From NCBI RefSeq assembly GCF_002285285.1, contig NZ_NSJF01000001.1, forward strand, positions 496,001-560,000: a stretch of DNA of 64,000 nucleotides, given 5' to 3'. The position numbers and the translations under genes were made by a program. Below the pieces are notes generated by a model. That model worked only from the letters and a program-made list of their open reading frames with translations, was not told the origin of the DNA and made no database searches. The DNA comes from Vandammella animalimorsus. Its GTDB lineage: Bacteria > Pseudomonadota > Gammaproteobacteria > Burkholderiales > Burkholderiaceae_C. Positions 25,983-34,164 of this stretch are shown here, in pieces. Position 1 is the first letter of the stretch. Each line of letters opens with the position of its first letter.

Positions 25983-27455
25983 ATGGATGAGAAGGGCCGT
26001 GGCGCCATGGGCGTCGAAGTGATGGATTTTTCCGAACAGCCGGTGCGCGGCGGCATGCCTCTGGGGCCGCTGGGGCAGGGCGCTGACCCGCAGGTGGCCG
26101 ATCTGCGGCTGCCACCGCAGTCGGTGGAGGCTGAGCAAAGCGTGCTTGGCGGCCTGCTGTTGGACAACCAGGTCTGGGAGCGCGTCTCCGATCTGCTCAA
26201 GCAGTCGGACTTCTACCGCAGCGAGCACCAGCAAATCTTCCAGGCCATCGCTGCGCTGCTGGAGAACGACCGCCCAGCGGACGTGGTGACGGTGTTCGAG
26301 CACCTGCGCGGCATCGGCAAGGCCGAGGAAGTGGGCGGCATCGCCTACCTGAACTCGCTGGCGCAGTACGTGCCCAGCGCGGCCAACATCCGCCGCTACG
26401 CGGAAATCATTCGAGAGCGCGCCATCCTGCGCAAGCTGATTGCCGCCAGCGACGAGATCGCCTCCAACGCCTTCAGCCCCAAGGGGCGCGAGGTCGGACG
26501 CATCCTGGACGAGGCCGAGGCCAAGATCTTCAGCATCGCCGAGGAAAGCTCGCGCATGAAGCAGGGCTTTCAATCGCTCGATGGCCTGGTGGTCAACCTG
26601 CTGGATCAGGTCGAGGAAATGGCGCAAAGCCCGCACGACATCACCGGCGTGCCCACGGGCTTCAGTCATCTGGATCGCATGACCAGCGGCCTGCAGCCGG
26701 GCGATCTGATCGTGCTGGCGGCTCGCCCTTCGATGGGCAAAACCGCGTTTGCCATCAACATCGCCGAGCACGTGGCGCTGCGCGAGAGCATGCCGGTGGC
26801 GATCTTCTCGATGGAAATGGGCGCATCGCAGCTGGCGGTGCGCATCGTTGGCTCCATTGGCCGCATCAACCAGCAGCGCCTGCGCACCGGCAAGCTGCTC
26901 GACGAAGAGTGGCCGCGCCTGACCGAGGCGGTCGAGCGGCTGCGCAACGTCTCGCTGCACATCGACGAAACCCCGGGGCTGACGCCCACCGAACTGCGCG
27001 CCAACGCGCGCCGCCTGGCGCGCCAGTGCGGCAAGCTGGGCCTGATCGTGGTGGACTACCTGCAGCTCATGAGCGGCTCGGGCAACTCCTCGGACGAAAA
27101 CCGCGCCACCGAGCTGGGCGAGATCTCGCGCGGGCTGAAGATGCTGGCCAAGGAGCTGCAATGCCCGGTGATTGCGCTCTCGCAGCTCAACCGCAGCGTC
27201 GAGCAGCGCACCGACAAGCGCCCCATGATGAGCGACCTGCGCGAATCGGGCGCCATCGAGCAGGACGCCGACGTCATCATGTTCATCTACCGCGACGACT
27301 ACTACAACAAAGAAAAAAGCACCGCCCCCAACCAGGCCGAAATCATCATCGGCAAGCAGCGCAATGGCCCCACCGGCACCGTGAACCTGTACTTCCAGAA
27401 AGACCAGACCCGCTTCGAGAACCTCAGCCTGCACGAAGACACGGGGCCGATGTAA
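25983..27455 (+). CDS. dnaB: Replicative DNA helicase
   Basis: 490 residues. N-terminal primase-interacting domain: LPPQSVEAEQSVLGGLLLDN through RIEVGGIAYLN-type sequence (VGGIAYLNSLAQYVPSAANI). RecA-like C-terminal motor: Walker A LAARPSMGKTAFAINIA (~240), FSMEMGASQLAVRI, IVVDYLQLMSGSG (Walker B), LKMLAKELQCPVIALSQLNR and DLRESGAIEQDADVIMFIYR. It unwinds DNA ahead of the replisome as a hexamer. The first ATG is used; one eight codons later (MGVEVMDFS) is also plausible. It lies in its common place downstream of rplI but with its own upstream region of ~190 bases after a terminator. Confidence 0.96.
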   Translation: MDEKGRGAMGVEVMDFSEQPVRGGMPLGPLGQGADPQVADLRLPPQSVEAEQSVLGGLLLDNQVWERVSDLLKQSDFYRSEHQQIFQAIAALLENDRPADVVTVFEHLRGIGKAEEVGGIAYLNSLAQYVPSAANIRRYAEIIRERAILRKLIAASDEIASNAFSPKGREVGRILDEAEAKIFSIAEESSRMKQGFQSLDGLVVNLLDQVEEMAQSPHDITGVPTGFSHLDRMTSGLQPGDLIVLAARPSMGKTAFAINIAEHVALRESMPVAIFSMEMGASQLAVRIVGSIGRINQQRLRTGKLLDEEWPRLTEAVERLRNVSLHIDETPGLTPTELRANARRLARQCGKLGLIVVDYLQLMSGSGNSSDENRATELGEISRGLKMLAKELQCPVIALSQLNRSVEQRTDKRPMMSDLRESGAIEQDADVIMFIYRDDYYNKEKSTAPNQAEIIIGKQRNGPTGTVNLYFQKDQTRFENLSLHEDTGPM

Positions 27456-27548
27456 GCACCTGTTCAAAATCTCTGCTCGGCGCTCAAGAGAGCGGATGGG
27501 GGCACTCTGCGGCGTGTCGCCCCGCGGCGCGCCGCCAAAAACCGCCGC

Positions 27549-27591
27549 AAAAAACGCGGCCCATAGCGCGCGATGCGCTATGGGCCGCGTT
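27549..27591 (-). terminator. Terminator of the repeat-protein gene
   Basis: A 17-base perfect stem (27553-27569 with 27575-27591; arm end CATAGCGC / GCGCTATG) with a 5-base loop; on the minus strand it is followed by six T. It lies 56 bases after the stop of the minus-strand surface protein gene and would also separate it from convergent dnaB. Confidence 0.8.
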
Positions 27592-27646
27592 GCCTTGTGC
27601 GCGGCGCATGTGTGAGGGCCCCATCGGGCCCTCAAGCGCCAGGCCC

Positions 27647-30600
27647 TTATGCCCTGCGCTGGCGCATGGCGCGCCCGCCCAGCCCGGCGGCGGCCAGGGC
27701 CAGCAACAGCAGGGCCCAGAGCCTGAGCGTTGGCACCGGCACGGCCCCGCTGGGCGTTGGCGCGGCAATGAACTGCGCGCTCACCGTCAGCGGCGCGCTC
27801 ACAGGGCCGAGCGTACACACCGGCCCCGTGGCCGCCGCGCACGCGCCGCCAAAGCCATTGAAGACAAAGCCTGCATTGGCCGTGGCCGTGCAAGTGGCAT
27901 TGCCGCCATCGGGCACGGGGTTGGGCGAGCAGACGACTGTGCCGCCTGCCGCCGGGTTGGCCGTAGCGGTGATGGCGTGCGCGGGCGCTGCTGCGGGCTT
28001 GAAGTTCGCCACCACATTCTTGGGCGCGATGACATTGCTCAGCGTGCAACTGTCACCCGTGGCGCTGGCGCAATCGCCGCCAAAGCCATCAAACGCATAG
28101 CCCGTGGCTGGTGTGGCCGTGCAGGTGGCATCGTCGCCATCGGGCACCGGGTTTGGCGTGCAGCTCACCGTGCCGCCTGCCGCCGGGTTGGCCGTAGCGG
28201 TGATGGCGTGCGCGGGCGCTGCTGCGGGCTTGAAGTTCGCCACCACATTCTTGGGCGCGGTGACATTGCTCAGCGTGCAACTGTCACCCGTGGCGCTGGC
28301 GCAATCGCCGCCAAAGCCATCAAACGCATAGCCCGTGGCCGGCGTGGCCGTGCAGGTGGCATCGTCGCCATCGGGCACCGGGTTGGGCGTGCAGCTCACC
28401 GTGCCGCCAGCGGCGGGGTTGGCCGTGGCGGTGATGGCGTGGGTCGTGGCCGTGGCGGTGAAGCTGGCCGTCACGCTCTTGGCGCTGGTCACGTTCGTCA
28501 GCGCGCAGCTTGCGCCTGCGCAATCGCCGCTGAAGGCGCTGAAGGTGTAGCCTGCGTTGGCCGTGGCCGTGCAGCTGGCATTGCCGCCATTGGGCACCGG
28601 GTTGGGCGTGCAGATGACTGTGCCGCCCGCCGCCGGGCTGGCCGTGGCCGTAATGGCATGGCCCATCACAAACGTGGCCGAAACGGTCTTGGGCGCAGTC
28701 ACGTTGCTCAGCACACAGCTTGTGCCGCTGCAATCGCCGCCAAACGCGCCCAGCGCATAGCCCGCCGCAGGCGTGGCCGTGCACACGGCATCGCTGTCGT
28801 GGGGCACTGGGTTGGGCGTACACGTCACGCTGCCATTGGCGCTGGGCGTGATGGTGATCGCATGCGTGGCGCTGGTCAGGGGCTTGAACGTCGCTACCAC
28901 CGCCTGCGCGGCCAGCACATTCGTCAAGTTGCAGGTTGCGCCCGTGCAATCGCCGCTGAAGCCGTCAAACGCATAACCGGCATTGGCCGTGGCCGTGCAA
29001 GTGGCGCTATCGCCATTGGGCACCGGGTTGGGCGCGCACGTCACCGCGCCGCCCGCTGCCGGGTTGGCCGTGGCCACGATGGCATGCGGGCCAGCGCCGC
29101 CGCCCACGCGGGTGAAATTGGCCGTCACCGTCTTGGGGCCCGTCACGCCGGCCACATCGCAGCTCTCGCCCGCCACGCTGGTGCAATCGCCGCCAAAGCT
29201 GTCAAACACATAGCCGCCTTTGGCCTGCACACGGCAAACCGCCGTGCCGCCATCGGGCACCGGGTTGGGCGTACACACCACATAGCCGCCCGCCGCCGGG
29301 CTGGCCGTGGCCGTAATCACATGCTCGCTGGCGCTGCCCACCAGCGGCGCAAACTGCGCCGTCACCGTGCGGTCGGTCGTCACATTCGTCAGCGAACACA
29401 GCAGCCCGGCCACCGTGTCACAGCCGTTCAGAGAGGCCAGGCCAAAGCCCGGCGCGGGCAAGGCCCCGCAAAAACTCGTGCCGCCCGTAGGCACGGCGGC
29501 AGGCGTGCAAACCACCTCCCCGCCGCCTGCCGGGTTGGCCTGCACCGTGATCGCATGATCGGCCTGCACAAAATCGGCCCGGAAACTCGCGTTCAAGCCC
29601 ACGCCTGTGAGCGTACACACCGCCCCGCCGCTGGCATCGGGCGAGCACGCACTGCTGGCGTTGCTGCTCAAGGCCGAGCCAAAAGCAAACCCCGCCGCAG
29701 GCGTTGCCACGCACACACTGGCACCACCCGTGGCCACCGGGTTGGGCGTGCACTGCACCGTGCCTGCGCCCGCAGGCTGCACGCCCGTGGCAATCGGGTG
29801 CGAGCCTGGCGTGGCGAAATGCGCCGTCACCGTCACCGGGGCCGTCACATTCGTCAAATGGCACTGCCCGCCAAAACACGGCCCGCTAAAGCCCGAAAAC
29901 GTATAACCCGCATTGGCCGAGGCCGTGCACGACACATTGCCGCCTCGGGCCACCGGGTTGGGCGTGCAAGTCACGTTGCCGCCGCCTGCCGGGCTGGCCA
30001 CCGTAAACACCTCCACCGGCGGGGCAAACGTGGCCGTCACGCTCTTGGGGCTGGTCACGTTCGTCAGCGTGCAGCTGGCGCCCGCGACGCTGGCGCAATC
30101 GCCGCCAAAGCCCGTGAAAACCCAATTGCCCGGCGGCGACACCGTGCAGGTGGTCTCGCCGCCGTGCTCCACCATCGTGTGGGTGCATTTGAGCCCGGGC
30201 GCCAAGTATGCCGGCGTCGTCGCCAGGGTAATGGCGTGAAAGCTCGACGGCAAACCGGCCGGAGTCAGCCGCGCCAAGATGTCGCGGCTTTGGCCGCCTT
30301 CGGTGAGGCGGATGCTGTCGCCGCCCACCAGCAGCTTGCCATCGGGCTGGGGGGTGAAGTGGTAGATGCCGCGAGTATGGATGTTGCGCTCCCACTCAAG
30401 TGCCGGCAGGCTGACGCTGGTATTGCGCGCGCCATCGGGGTTCAGCAGGGCCAACGTGGTGCCGCCCAGCAGAATCTGGCCGTTGGGCAGCACATGCATG
30501 GCCCAGACCTGCTCACTGCCCAGATCCGTGGGCTGGAAAGAGAAATCCACCTTGCCATCGGGCTTGAGCCGGTAGACGTCGAAGGGCGCTGCAGACGGGT

Positions 30601-31546
30601 AAATCTGCAGCGACCGGCCGCCCACCAGAATGTCCCCGCTGGGCAGCACGGCCAGGGCGCGCACCTGACCACCGGTTTTCCTGAACCACTGCACCGTGCC
30701 ATCGGGGCGCAGCCGGTACAGGCCCGTTTGTGCAGGGTCAGGGGGGTTGCTCACCCCCGCCAGGGCCCCGCCATCGGGCAGGGCGTGCAGCGCCGTCACT
30801 TCCGAGCCATAGGGCAGGGCGTTGGCAAAGCCCGTGTCGCGGCTGCCATCGGCATTCAGGCGCGCCAGGCCGTGGGCGGGCGCGGTGCCCACGGCCGTCA
30901 AGGCGCCGCCCACCAGTACCCTGTCGCCCGGCGCCCAGGCCAGATGCCTGAGGCGGAAATTGGCATCGCCGTGAATCGATGGCGCGGTAAAGCTGGTATC
31001 GACGCTGCCATTCGGCGCCAGCCGCGCCACGCCACCGGTGCTGTGCCCCCCGACCTCCGAGAGGCCGCCGCCCACCAGCATCCGCCCGTCGGGCTGCTGC
31101 ACGAGTACGAAGAAGTTGTGACTGCCCACCTCAGACAGCCGCCGATCCAGCGAGCCATTGGGCTTGAGTAGCGACAAACTCGCGAAATCGGTCGTCCACA
31201 GGCGGCCATCGGGCAACAGGCCCACGCCATAGCTTGGGTAGATGGTGTGCGGGTATGGGTATGTGTAATCAAACCCCGTATCCAGGCTCAGGCTCTGGGC
31301 CTGGGCGGCGCTGGCCGCGCCCAACGCCAGCGCGGCGCCAGCCAACCAATGGCCCCAGCGCCGCGCTGCGCGCCTCAGGCGCCCCAATCTCGGGGGGGGG
31401 GGGGGGGGGGGGAGGTTAAGGAGGAATGCCTTTGGGGGCAAAAGGGGGGGAACCCCCAAAAGTGTGCTGGGCAGGGAAATGCAAAAAAGCAAAAACCACC
31501 GCAGCCAAACGCCCGCACAACAGCCCGGCCACGGGAAAACAATCAT
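27647..31546 (-). CDS. Large repeat-rich secreted protein with IPTL-CTERM sorting signal
   Basis: About 1299 residues from the ATG at 31546; the frame is open to a GTG at 31624. A hydrophobic N-terminus is followed by a proline run encoded by a 21-G tract, then a typical signal peptide RRWGHWLAGAALALGAASAA-QAQS. The next ~300 residues have repeated LLPDGR / LNADGSRDTGF / QPDGKLLVGG units of the delta-60 (beta-propeller-like) type. Then about 11 Cys-containing repeats of ~70-77 residues, e.g. ITATANPAAGGTVSCTPNPV ... NVTAPKNVVANF, of the InlB-B/Flg_new-like kind. It ends VPVPTLRLWALLLLALAAAG plus MRQRRA: PTL..W, a membrane helix and a basic tail, i.e. an IPTL-CTERM signal handled by exosortase H in bacteria that have it. 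Surface adhesin-like; function unknown. True start uncertain because of the G tract. Confidence 0.8.
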   Translation of the reverse strand: MIVFPWPGCCAGVWLRWFLLFCISLPSTLLGVPPLLPPKAFLLNLPPPPPPPRLGRLRRAARRWGHWLAGAALALGAASAAQAQSLSLDTGFDYTYPYPHTIYPSYGVGLLPDGRLWTTDFASLSLLKPNGSLDRRLSEVGSHNFFVLVQQPDGRMLVGGGLSEVGGHSTGGVARLAPNGSVDTSFTAPSIHGDANFRLRHLAWAPGDRVLVGGALTAVGTAPAHGLARLNADGSRDTGFANALPYGSEVTALHALPDGGALAGVSNPPDPAQTGLYRLRPDGTVQWFRKTGGQVRALAVLPSGDILVGGRSLQIYPSAAPFDVYRLKPDGKVDFSFQPTDLGSEQVWAMHVLPNGQILLGGTTLALLNPDGARNTSVSLPALEWERNIHTRGIYHFTPQPDGKLLVGGDSIRLTEGGQSRDILARLTPAGLPSSFHAITLATTPAYLAPGLKCTHTMVEHGGETTCTVSPPGNWVFTGFGGDCASVAGASCTLTNVTSPKSVTATFAPPVEVFTVASPAGGGNVTCTPNPVARGGNVSCTASANAGYTFSGFSGPCFGGQCHLTNVTAPVTVTAHFATPGSHPIATGVQPAGAGTVQCTPNPVATGGASVCVATPAAGFAFGSALSSNASSACSPDASGGAVCTLTGVGLNASFRADFVQADHAITVQANPAGGGEVVCTPAAVPTGGTSFCGALPAPGFGLASLNGCDTVAGLLCSLTNVTTDRTVTAQFAPLVGSASEHVITATASPAAGGYVVCTPNPVPDGGTAVCRVQAKGGYVFDSFGGDCTSVAGESCDVAGVTGPKTVTANFTRVGGGAGPHAIVATANPAAGGAVTCAPNPVPNGDSATCTATANAGYAFDGFSGDCTGATCNLTNVLAAQAVVATFKPLTSATHAITITPSANGSVTCTPNPVPHDSDAVCTATPAAGYALGAFGGDCSGTSCVLSNVTAPKTVSATFVMGHAITATASPAAGGTVICTPNPVPNGGNASCTATANAGYTFSAFSGDCAGASCALTNVTSAKSVTASFTATATTHAITATANPAAGGTVSCTPNPVPDGDDATCTATPATGYAFDGFGGDCASATGDSCTLSNVTAPKNVVANFKPAAAPAHAITATANPAAGGTVSCTPNPVPDGDDATCTATPATGYAFDGFGGDCASATGDSCTLSNVIAPKNVVANFKPAAAPAHAITATANPAAGGTVVCSPNPVPDGGNATCTATANAGFVFNGFGGACAAATGPVCTLGPVSAPLTVSAQFIAAPTPSGAVPVPTLRLWALLLLALAAAGLGGRAMRQRRA
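27860..30180 (-). repeat. Tandem Cys-rich repeats in the surface protein gene
   Basis: Consecutive repeat units of about 210-231 bases coding for CTPNPVPxG-type domains. The two units around 27985-28445 are nearly identical at the DNA level over 231 bases (for example CATAGCCCGTGGC recurs 231 bases apart at 28096 and 28327), the protein copies differing at about one residue (NVTAPK versus NVIAPK). Other units are diverged to varying extents. The near-identity indicates recent duplication or gene conversion and makes the copy number prone to change. Confidence 0.85.
31392..31412 (+). repeat. Homopolymer G(21) tract in the 5' part of the surface-protein gene
   Basis: Twenty-one consecutive G on the plus strand (C on the coding strand), giving a seven-proline run just before the signal peptide. 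Long G/C homopolymers are prone to slipped-strand length change. The only ATG that reads in frame into the protein is upstream of it (31546), so a change by one base would shift the frame before the signal peptide. A sequencing or assembly error in tract length is also possible. Confidence 0.9.
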
Positions 31547-31826
31547 TAAACACGATTTGCCACAGGTTTTTGCATTTCTGATAAGTGCGCTGGGGCTTGA
31601 TCGCAGGGCCAAGGGCTTGTTCACGCCGCGCCAGAAGCGCGCGCCGGGGTTGCGAGGGGAATTTACGGAGGCTTACAGGAACTTACAGGGGGCTGCGAGG
31701 ATGTGATAAAGGCCCGCCAAGCCCTGGGCACGCGGGCGCATCCGGGACGCGCATAATGCCCGGTTTGCCCACCGCCGCCGCAACTGTAGGCATAGGCGCG
31801 GCGGGCCGACTTTTTTTGCCTTTGCC

Positions 31827-32522
31827 ATGAACGCTGCATTGCACACCGGGCCCCGGCCCGTGGACCTGATCGCCTTTGACTGGGATGGGACCTTGTTCGA
31901 CTCCACCGCGCTGATTGCGCGCTGCATCCAGCAGGCCGTGCGCGACGTGGGCGGCACGCCGCCCGATGAGCAGCAGGCGAGCTGGGTCATCGGCATGGAG
32001 CTGGGCAGCGCGCTGGCGCGGGCCGCGCCCGATGTGCCGCCCAGCGCCTATGCCGAGCTGGCGCGCCGCTACCGCTACCACTATGTGCAGCAGCAGGACG
32101 AGATCGTGCTGTTCGACGGCGCGCTGGAGCTGTTGCACGACCTCAAGGCGCGCGGCTTCTTGCTGGCCGTGGCCACGGGCAAGAGCCGCCGCGGCCTGGA
32201 CCACGTGCTGGCCAGCCACGATCTGCACGGCCTGTTCGACGACTCGCGCACCGCCGATGAAACCGCCGGCAAGCCCAATCCGCTGATGCTGCAGGAGCTG
32301 ATGCAGGTGCACGACGTGGCGCCTGCGCGCCTGCTGATGATTGGCGATACCAGCCACGATCTGGAAATGGCGCGCAACGCCGGTTGCCCCAGCGTGGGCG
32401 TGGCCTATGGGGCCCATGCTGGTGATGGCCTGCAGCAGTTCGCGCCACTGGCCGTGGCCGATTCCGTGGCCATGCTGCGCCAGTGGCTGGAGCAACACGC
32501 CGAGCCGGGGCGCCGCCCATGA
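31827..32522 (+). CDS. HAD-family hydrolase, phosphoglycolate phosphatase-like
   Basis: 231 residues of the beta-phosphoglucomutase/phosphoglycolate phosphatase-like HAD subgroup. Motif I is FDWDGTLFDSTA (nucleophile Asp), motif II VATGKSRRGLD, the conserved Lys in ETAGKPNPLMLQE and motif III LLMIGDTSHDLEMARNAGC. An alpha-helical cap lies at ~25-95. The substrate is probably a small phosphorylated metabolite. In Burkholderiales this gene commonly follows rluC; here the divergent repeat-protein gene is upstream instead. Its stop overlaps the Rieske gene start (ATGA). Confidence 0.9.
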   Translation: MNAALHTGPRPVDLIAFDWDGTLFDSTALIARCIQQAVRDVGGTPPDEQQASWVIGMELGSALARAAPDVPPSAYAELARRYRYHYVQQQDEIVLFDGALELLHDLKARGFLLAVATGKSRRGLDHVLASHDLHGLFDDSRTADETAGKPNPLMLQELMQVHDVAPARLLMIGDTSHDLEMARNAGCPSVGVAYGAHAGDGLQQFAPLAVADSVAMLRQWLEQHAEPGRRP

Positions 32523-32896
32523 GCGCTGGCGCACTGCCCCCGCAGCCGCTGTGCAGCAGCCAGGCCCTAGCCGAAGGCGGCCCGGCCGTGGTGTTCGAGG
32601 TGCGCTACCAGGGCCAGCAGCAGCAGGCCTTTGCCGTGCGCGTGGCCGGCCAGCCGCGCGCTTACCTGAACCGCTGCACCCACGTGGCCATGGAGATGGA
32701 CTACCCGCGCGGCCAATTCCTCGACGACAGCGGCCAGTGGCTGATCTGCGCCCACCACGGCGCGGCCTATGATGCGGCCACCGGCGCTTGCGCCGGCGGG
32801 CCTTGCCAGGGGCCTTTGACCTCGATTGAACTGAGCGAGCAGGGCGGGCAGGTGTACTGGCACCCGCAAGGCGCGCTCCAACCCGTGGAGTTCTGA
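32519..32896 (+). CDS. Rieske [2Fe-2S] domain protein
   Basis: 125 residues consisting of one Rieske domain: CTHVAMEMDY (Cys-x-His) and CAHHGAAYD (Cys-x2-His) are the four cluster ligands, spaced as in ferredoxin components of ring-hydroxylating oxygenases and related cytosolic Rieske proteins. The start at 32519 overlaps the HAD stop by four bases, and its own stop touches the S49 peptidase start, so HAD-Rieske-peptidase form one unit. That trio is conserved in Burkholderiales, but the electron-transfer partner of the Rieske protein is not known. Confidence 0.9.
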   Translation: MSAGALPPQPLCSSQALAEGGPAVVFEVRYQGQQQQAFAVRVAGQPRAYLNRCTHVAMEMDYPRGQFLDDSGQWLICAHHGAAYDAATGACAGGPCQGPLTSIELSEQGGQVYWHPQGALQPVEF

Positions 32897-33988
32897 ATGC
32901 AACCGTACGACCCATCCTCTTCCCCCACCGCTGCAGGCAGCGGCAGCGACGTCTGGGCCGAGCGCCCGGGCATCGACCCCGCCGCCGCGCAGGCGCATGG
33001 CGCGAGGAAAAAAACCGCCAAGGGCGGCCCCGGCGATGGTCACTGGGAGCGCAGCGTGCTGGAAAAGCTGGCCATGGCCAGCATCAAAGAGCAGCGCGCC
33101 GCGCGGCGCTGGCGCATTTTCTTCACGCTGATCTTCCTGGGCTATCTGGGCTTCATCACCTGGAGCGTGCTGCAGAAAACCGTGCTGCAGGCTCCGTTGG
33201 CCGAGACCCACACGGCCGTGGTGCGCATCAAAGGGCTGATCGCCGACGAGGAGGAAGCCAGCGCCGGCAACCTCTACCGCTCGCTGCAAAAAGCCTTCGA
33301 GGCGCCCAACGCCAAGGCCGTGCTGCTGCAGATCAACTCCCCCGGCGGCAGCCCGGTGCAGGCCGGCATTTTGCGCGACGAAATCCTGCGCCTGAAGGCC
33401 AAGCACAGCAAGCCGGTGTACGCCGTGATCGGCGAGCTGGGCGCCTCGGCGGCCTATTACGTGGCCGTGGCCGCTGACCGTATCTATGTGGACAAGGCCA
33501 GCATGGTCGGCAGCATCGGCGTGCTGATGAACGGCTTTGGCTTCACCGGCACCATGGACAAGCTCGGCGTCGAGCGCCGCCTGCTCTCGGCCGGCGAACA
33601 CAAGGGCTTTCTCGACCCCTTCAGCCCGCAGGACCCGGCCGACGTGGCCCACGCCAAGACCATGCTGCGCCAGATCCATGCGCAGTTCATCGCCGTGGTG
33701 CGCGAAGGGCGCGGCGCGCGCCTGAAGGAATCGCCCGAGCTGTTCAGCGGCCTGGTGTGGACGGGCGAACAGGCCATCGAGCTGGGCCTGGCCGATGGCA
33801 CGGGCTCGGTGTACTCCGTGGCCCGAGACGTGGTCAAGCAAGACAAGATTGTTGATTACACGCAGCGCAAGAGCCTGGCCGACAAGCTGGTGCGCCAGCT
33901 GGGCAGCACGGCAGGCCACGCCCTGGGCAGCAGCCTGGGGCAAGAGGCAGCCCAGGCCTTGCGCGCCCAGGGCCCACAATTGCGGTGA
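32897..33988 (+). CDS. S49 family signal-peptide peptidase (SppA-like)
   Basis: 363 residues. A cytoplasmic N-terminus (~1-70, low complexity then basic) is followed by one membrane helix (RIFFTLIFLGYLGFITWSVL) and a periplasmic protease domain: VVRIKGLIADEEEASAGNLY, LLQINSPGGSPVQAGILRDE, VIGELGASAAYYVAVAADRI (catalytic Ser in GASAAYY) and ASMVGSIGVLMNGFGF. Single-domain SppA homologues of this size clear membrane-bound signal peptides or cleave membrane proteins as oligomers. Starts immediately after the Rieske gene stop. Confidence 0.92.
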   Translation: MQPYDPSSSPTAAGSGSDVWAERPGIDPAAAQAHGARKKTAKGGPGDGHWERSVLEKLAMASIKEQRAARRWRIFFTLIFLGYLGFITWSVLQKTVLQAPLAETHTAVVRIKGLIADEEEASAGNLYRSLQKAFEAPNAKAVLLQINSPGGSPVQAGILRDEILRLKAKHSKPVYAVIGELGASAAYYVAVAADRIYVDKASMVGSIGVLMNGFGFTGTMDKLGVERRLLSAGEHKGFLDPFSPQDPADVAHAKTMLRQIHAQFIAVVREGRGARLKESPELFSGLVWTGEQAIELGLADGTGSVYSVARDVVKQDKIVDYTQRKSLADKLVRQLGSTAGHALGSSLGQEAAQALRAQGPQLR

Positions 33989-34164
33989 GCCGGTTTGCGC
34001 GCCCAGGCCATGGCATGCCGGGCGCGCCAGAGCCGGTCAGGGCGCGTCGCACGCCGCTGTGCGTCTTTGCATGTCCTCGTGCTCCCATGCGCTCATGCGC
34101 GCCATGCTGAACAATGCCCGGGGCGAGAAGCGCCGCCCCATGCCGCCCGCAAAGGGTTTGTCCG

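Noticed and set aside
26909-31171. 1420-codon plus-strand frame running through dnaB and opposite the repeat protein
   Set aside because: It overlaps dnaB in another frame and mirrors the tandem repeats on the opposite strand; no domain, Arg/Ala/Gly-rich.
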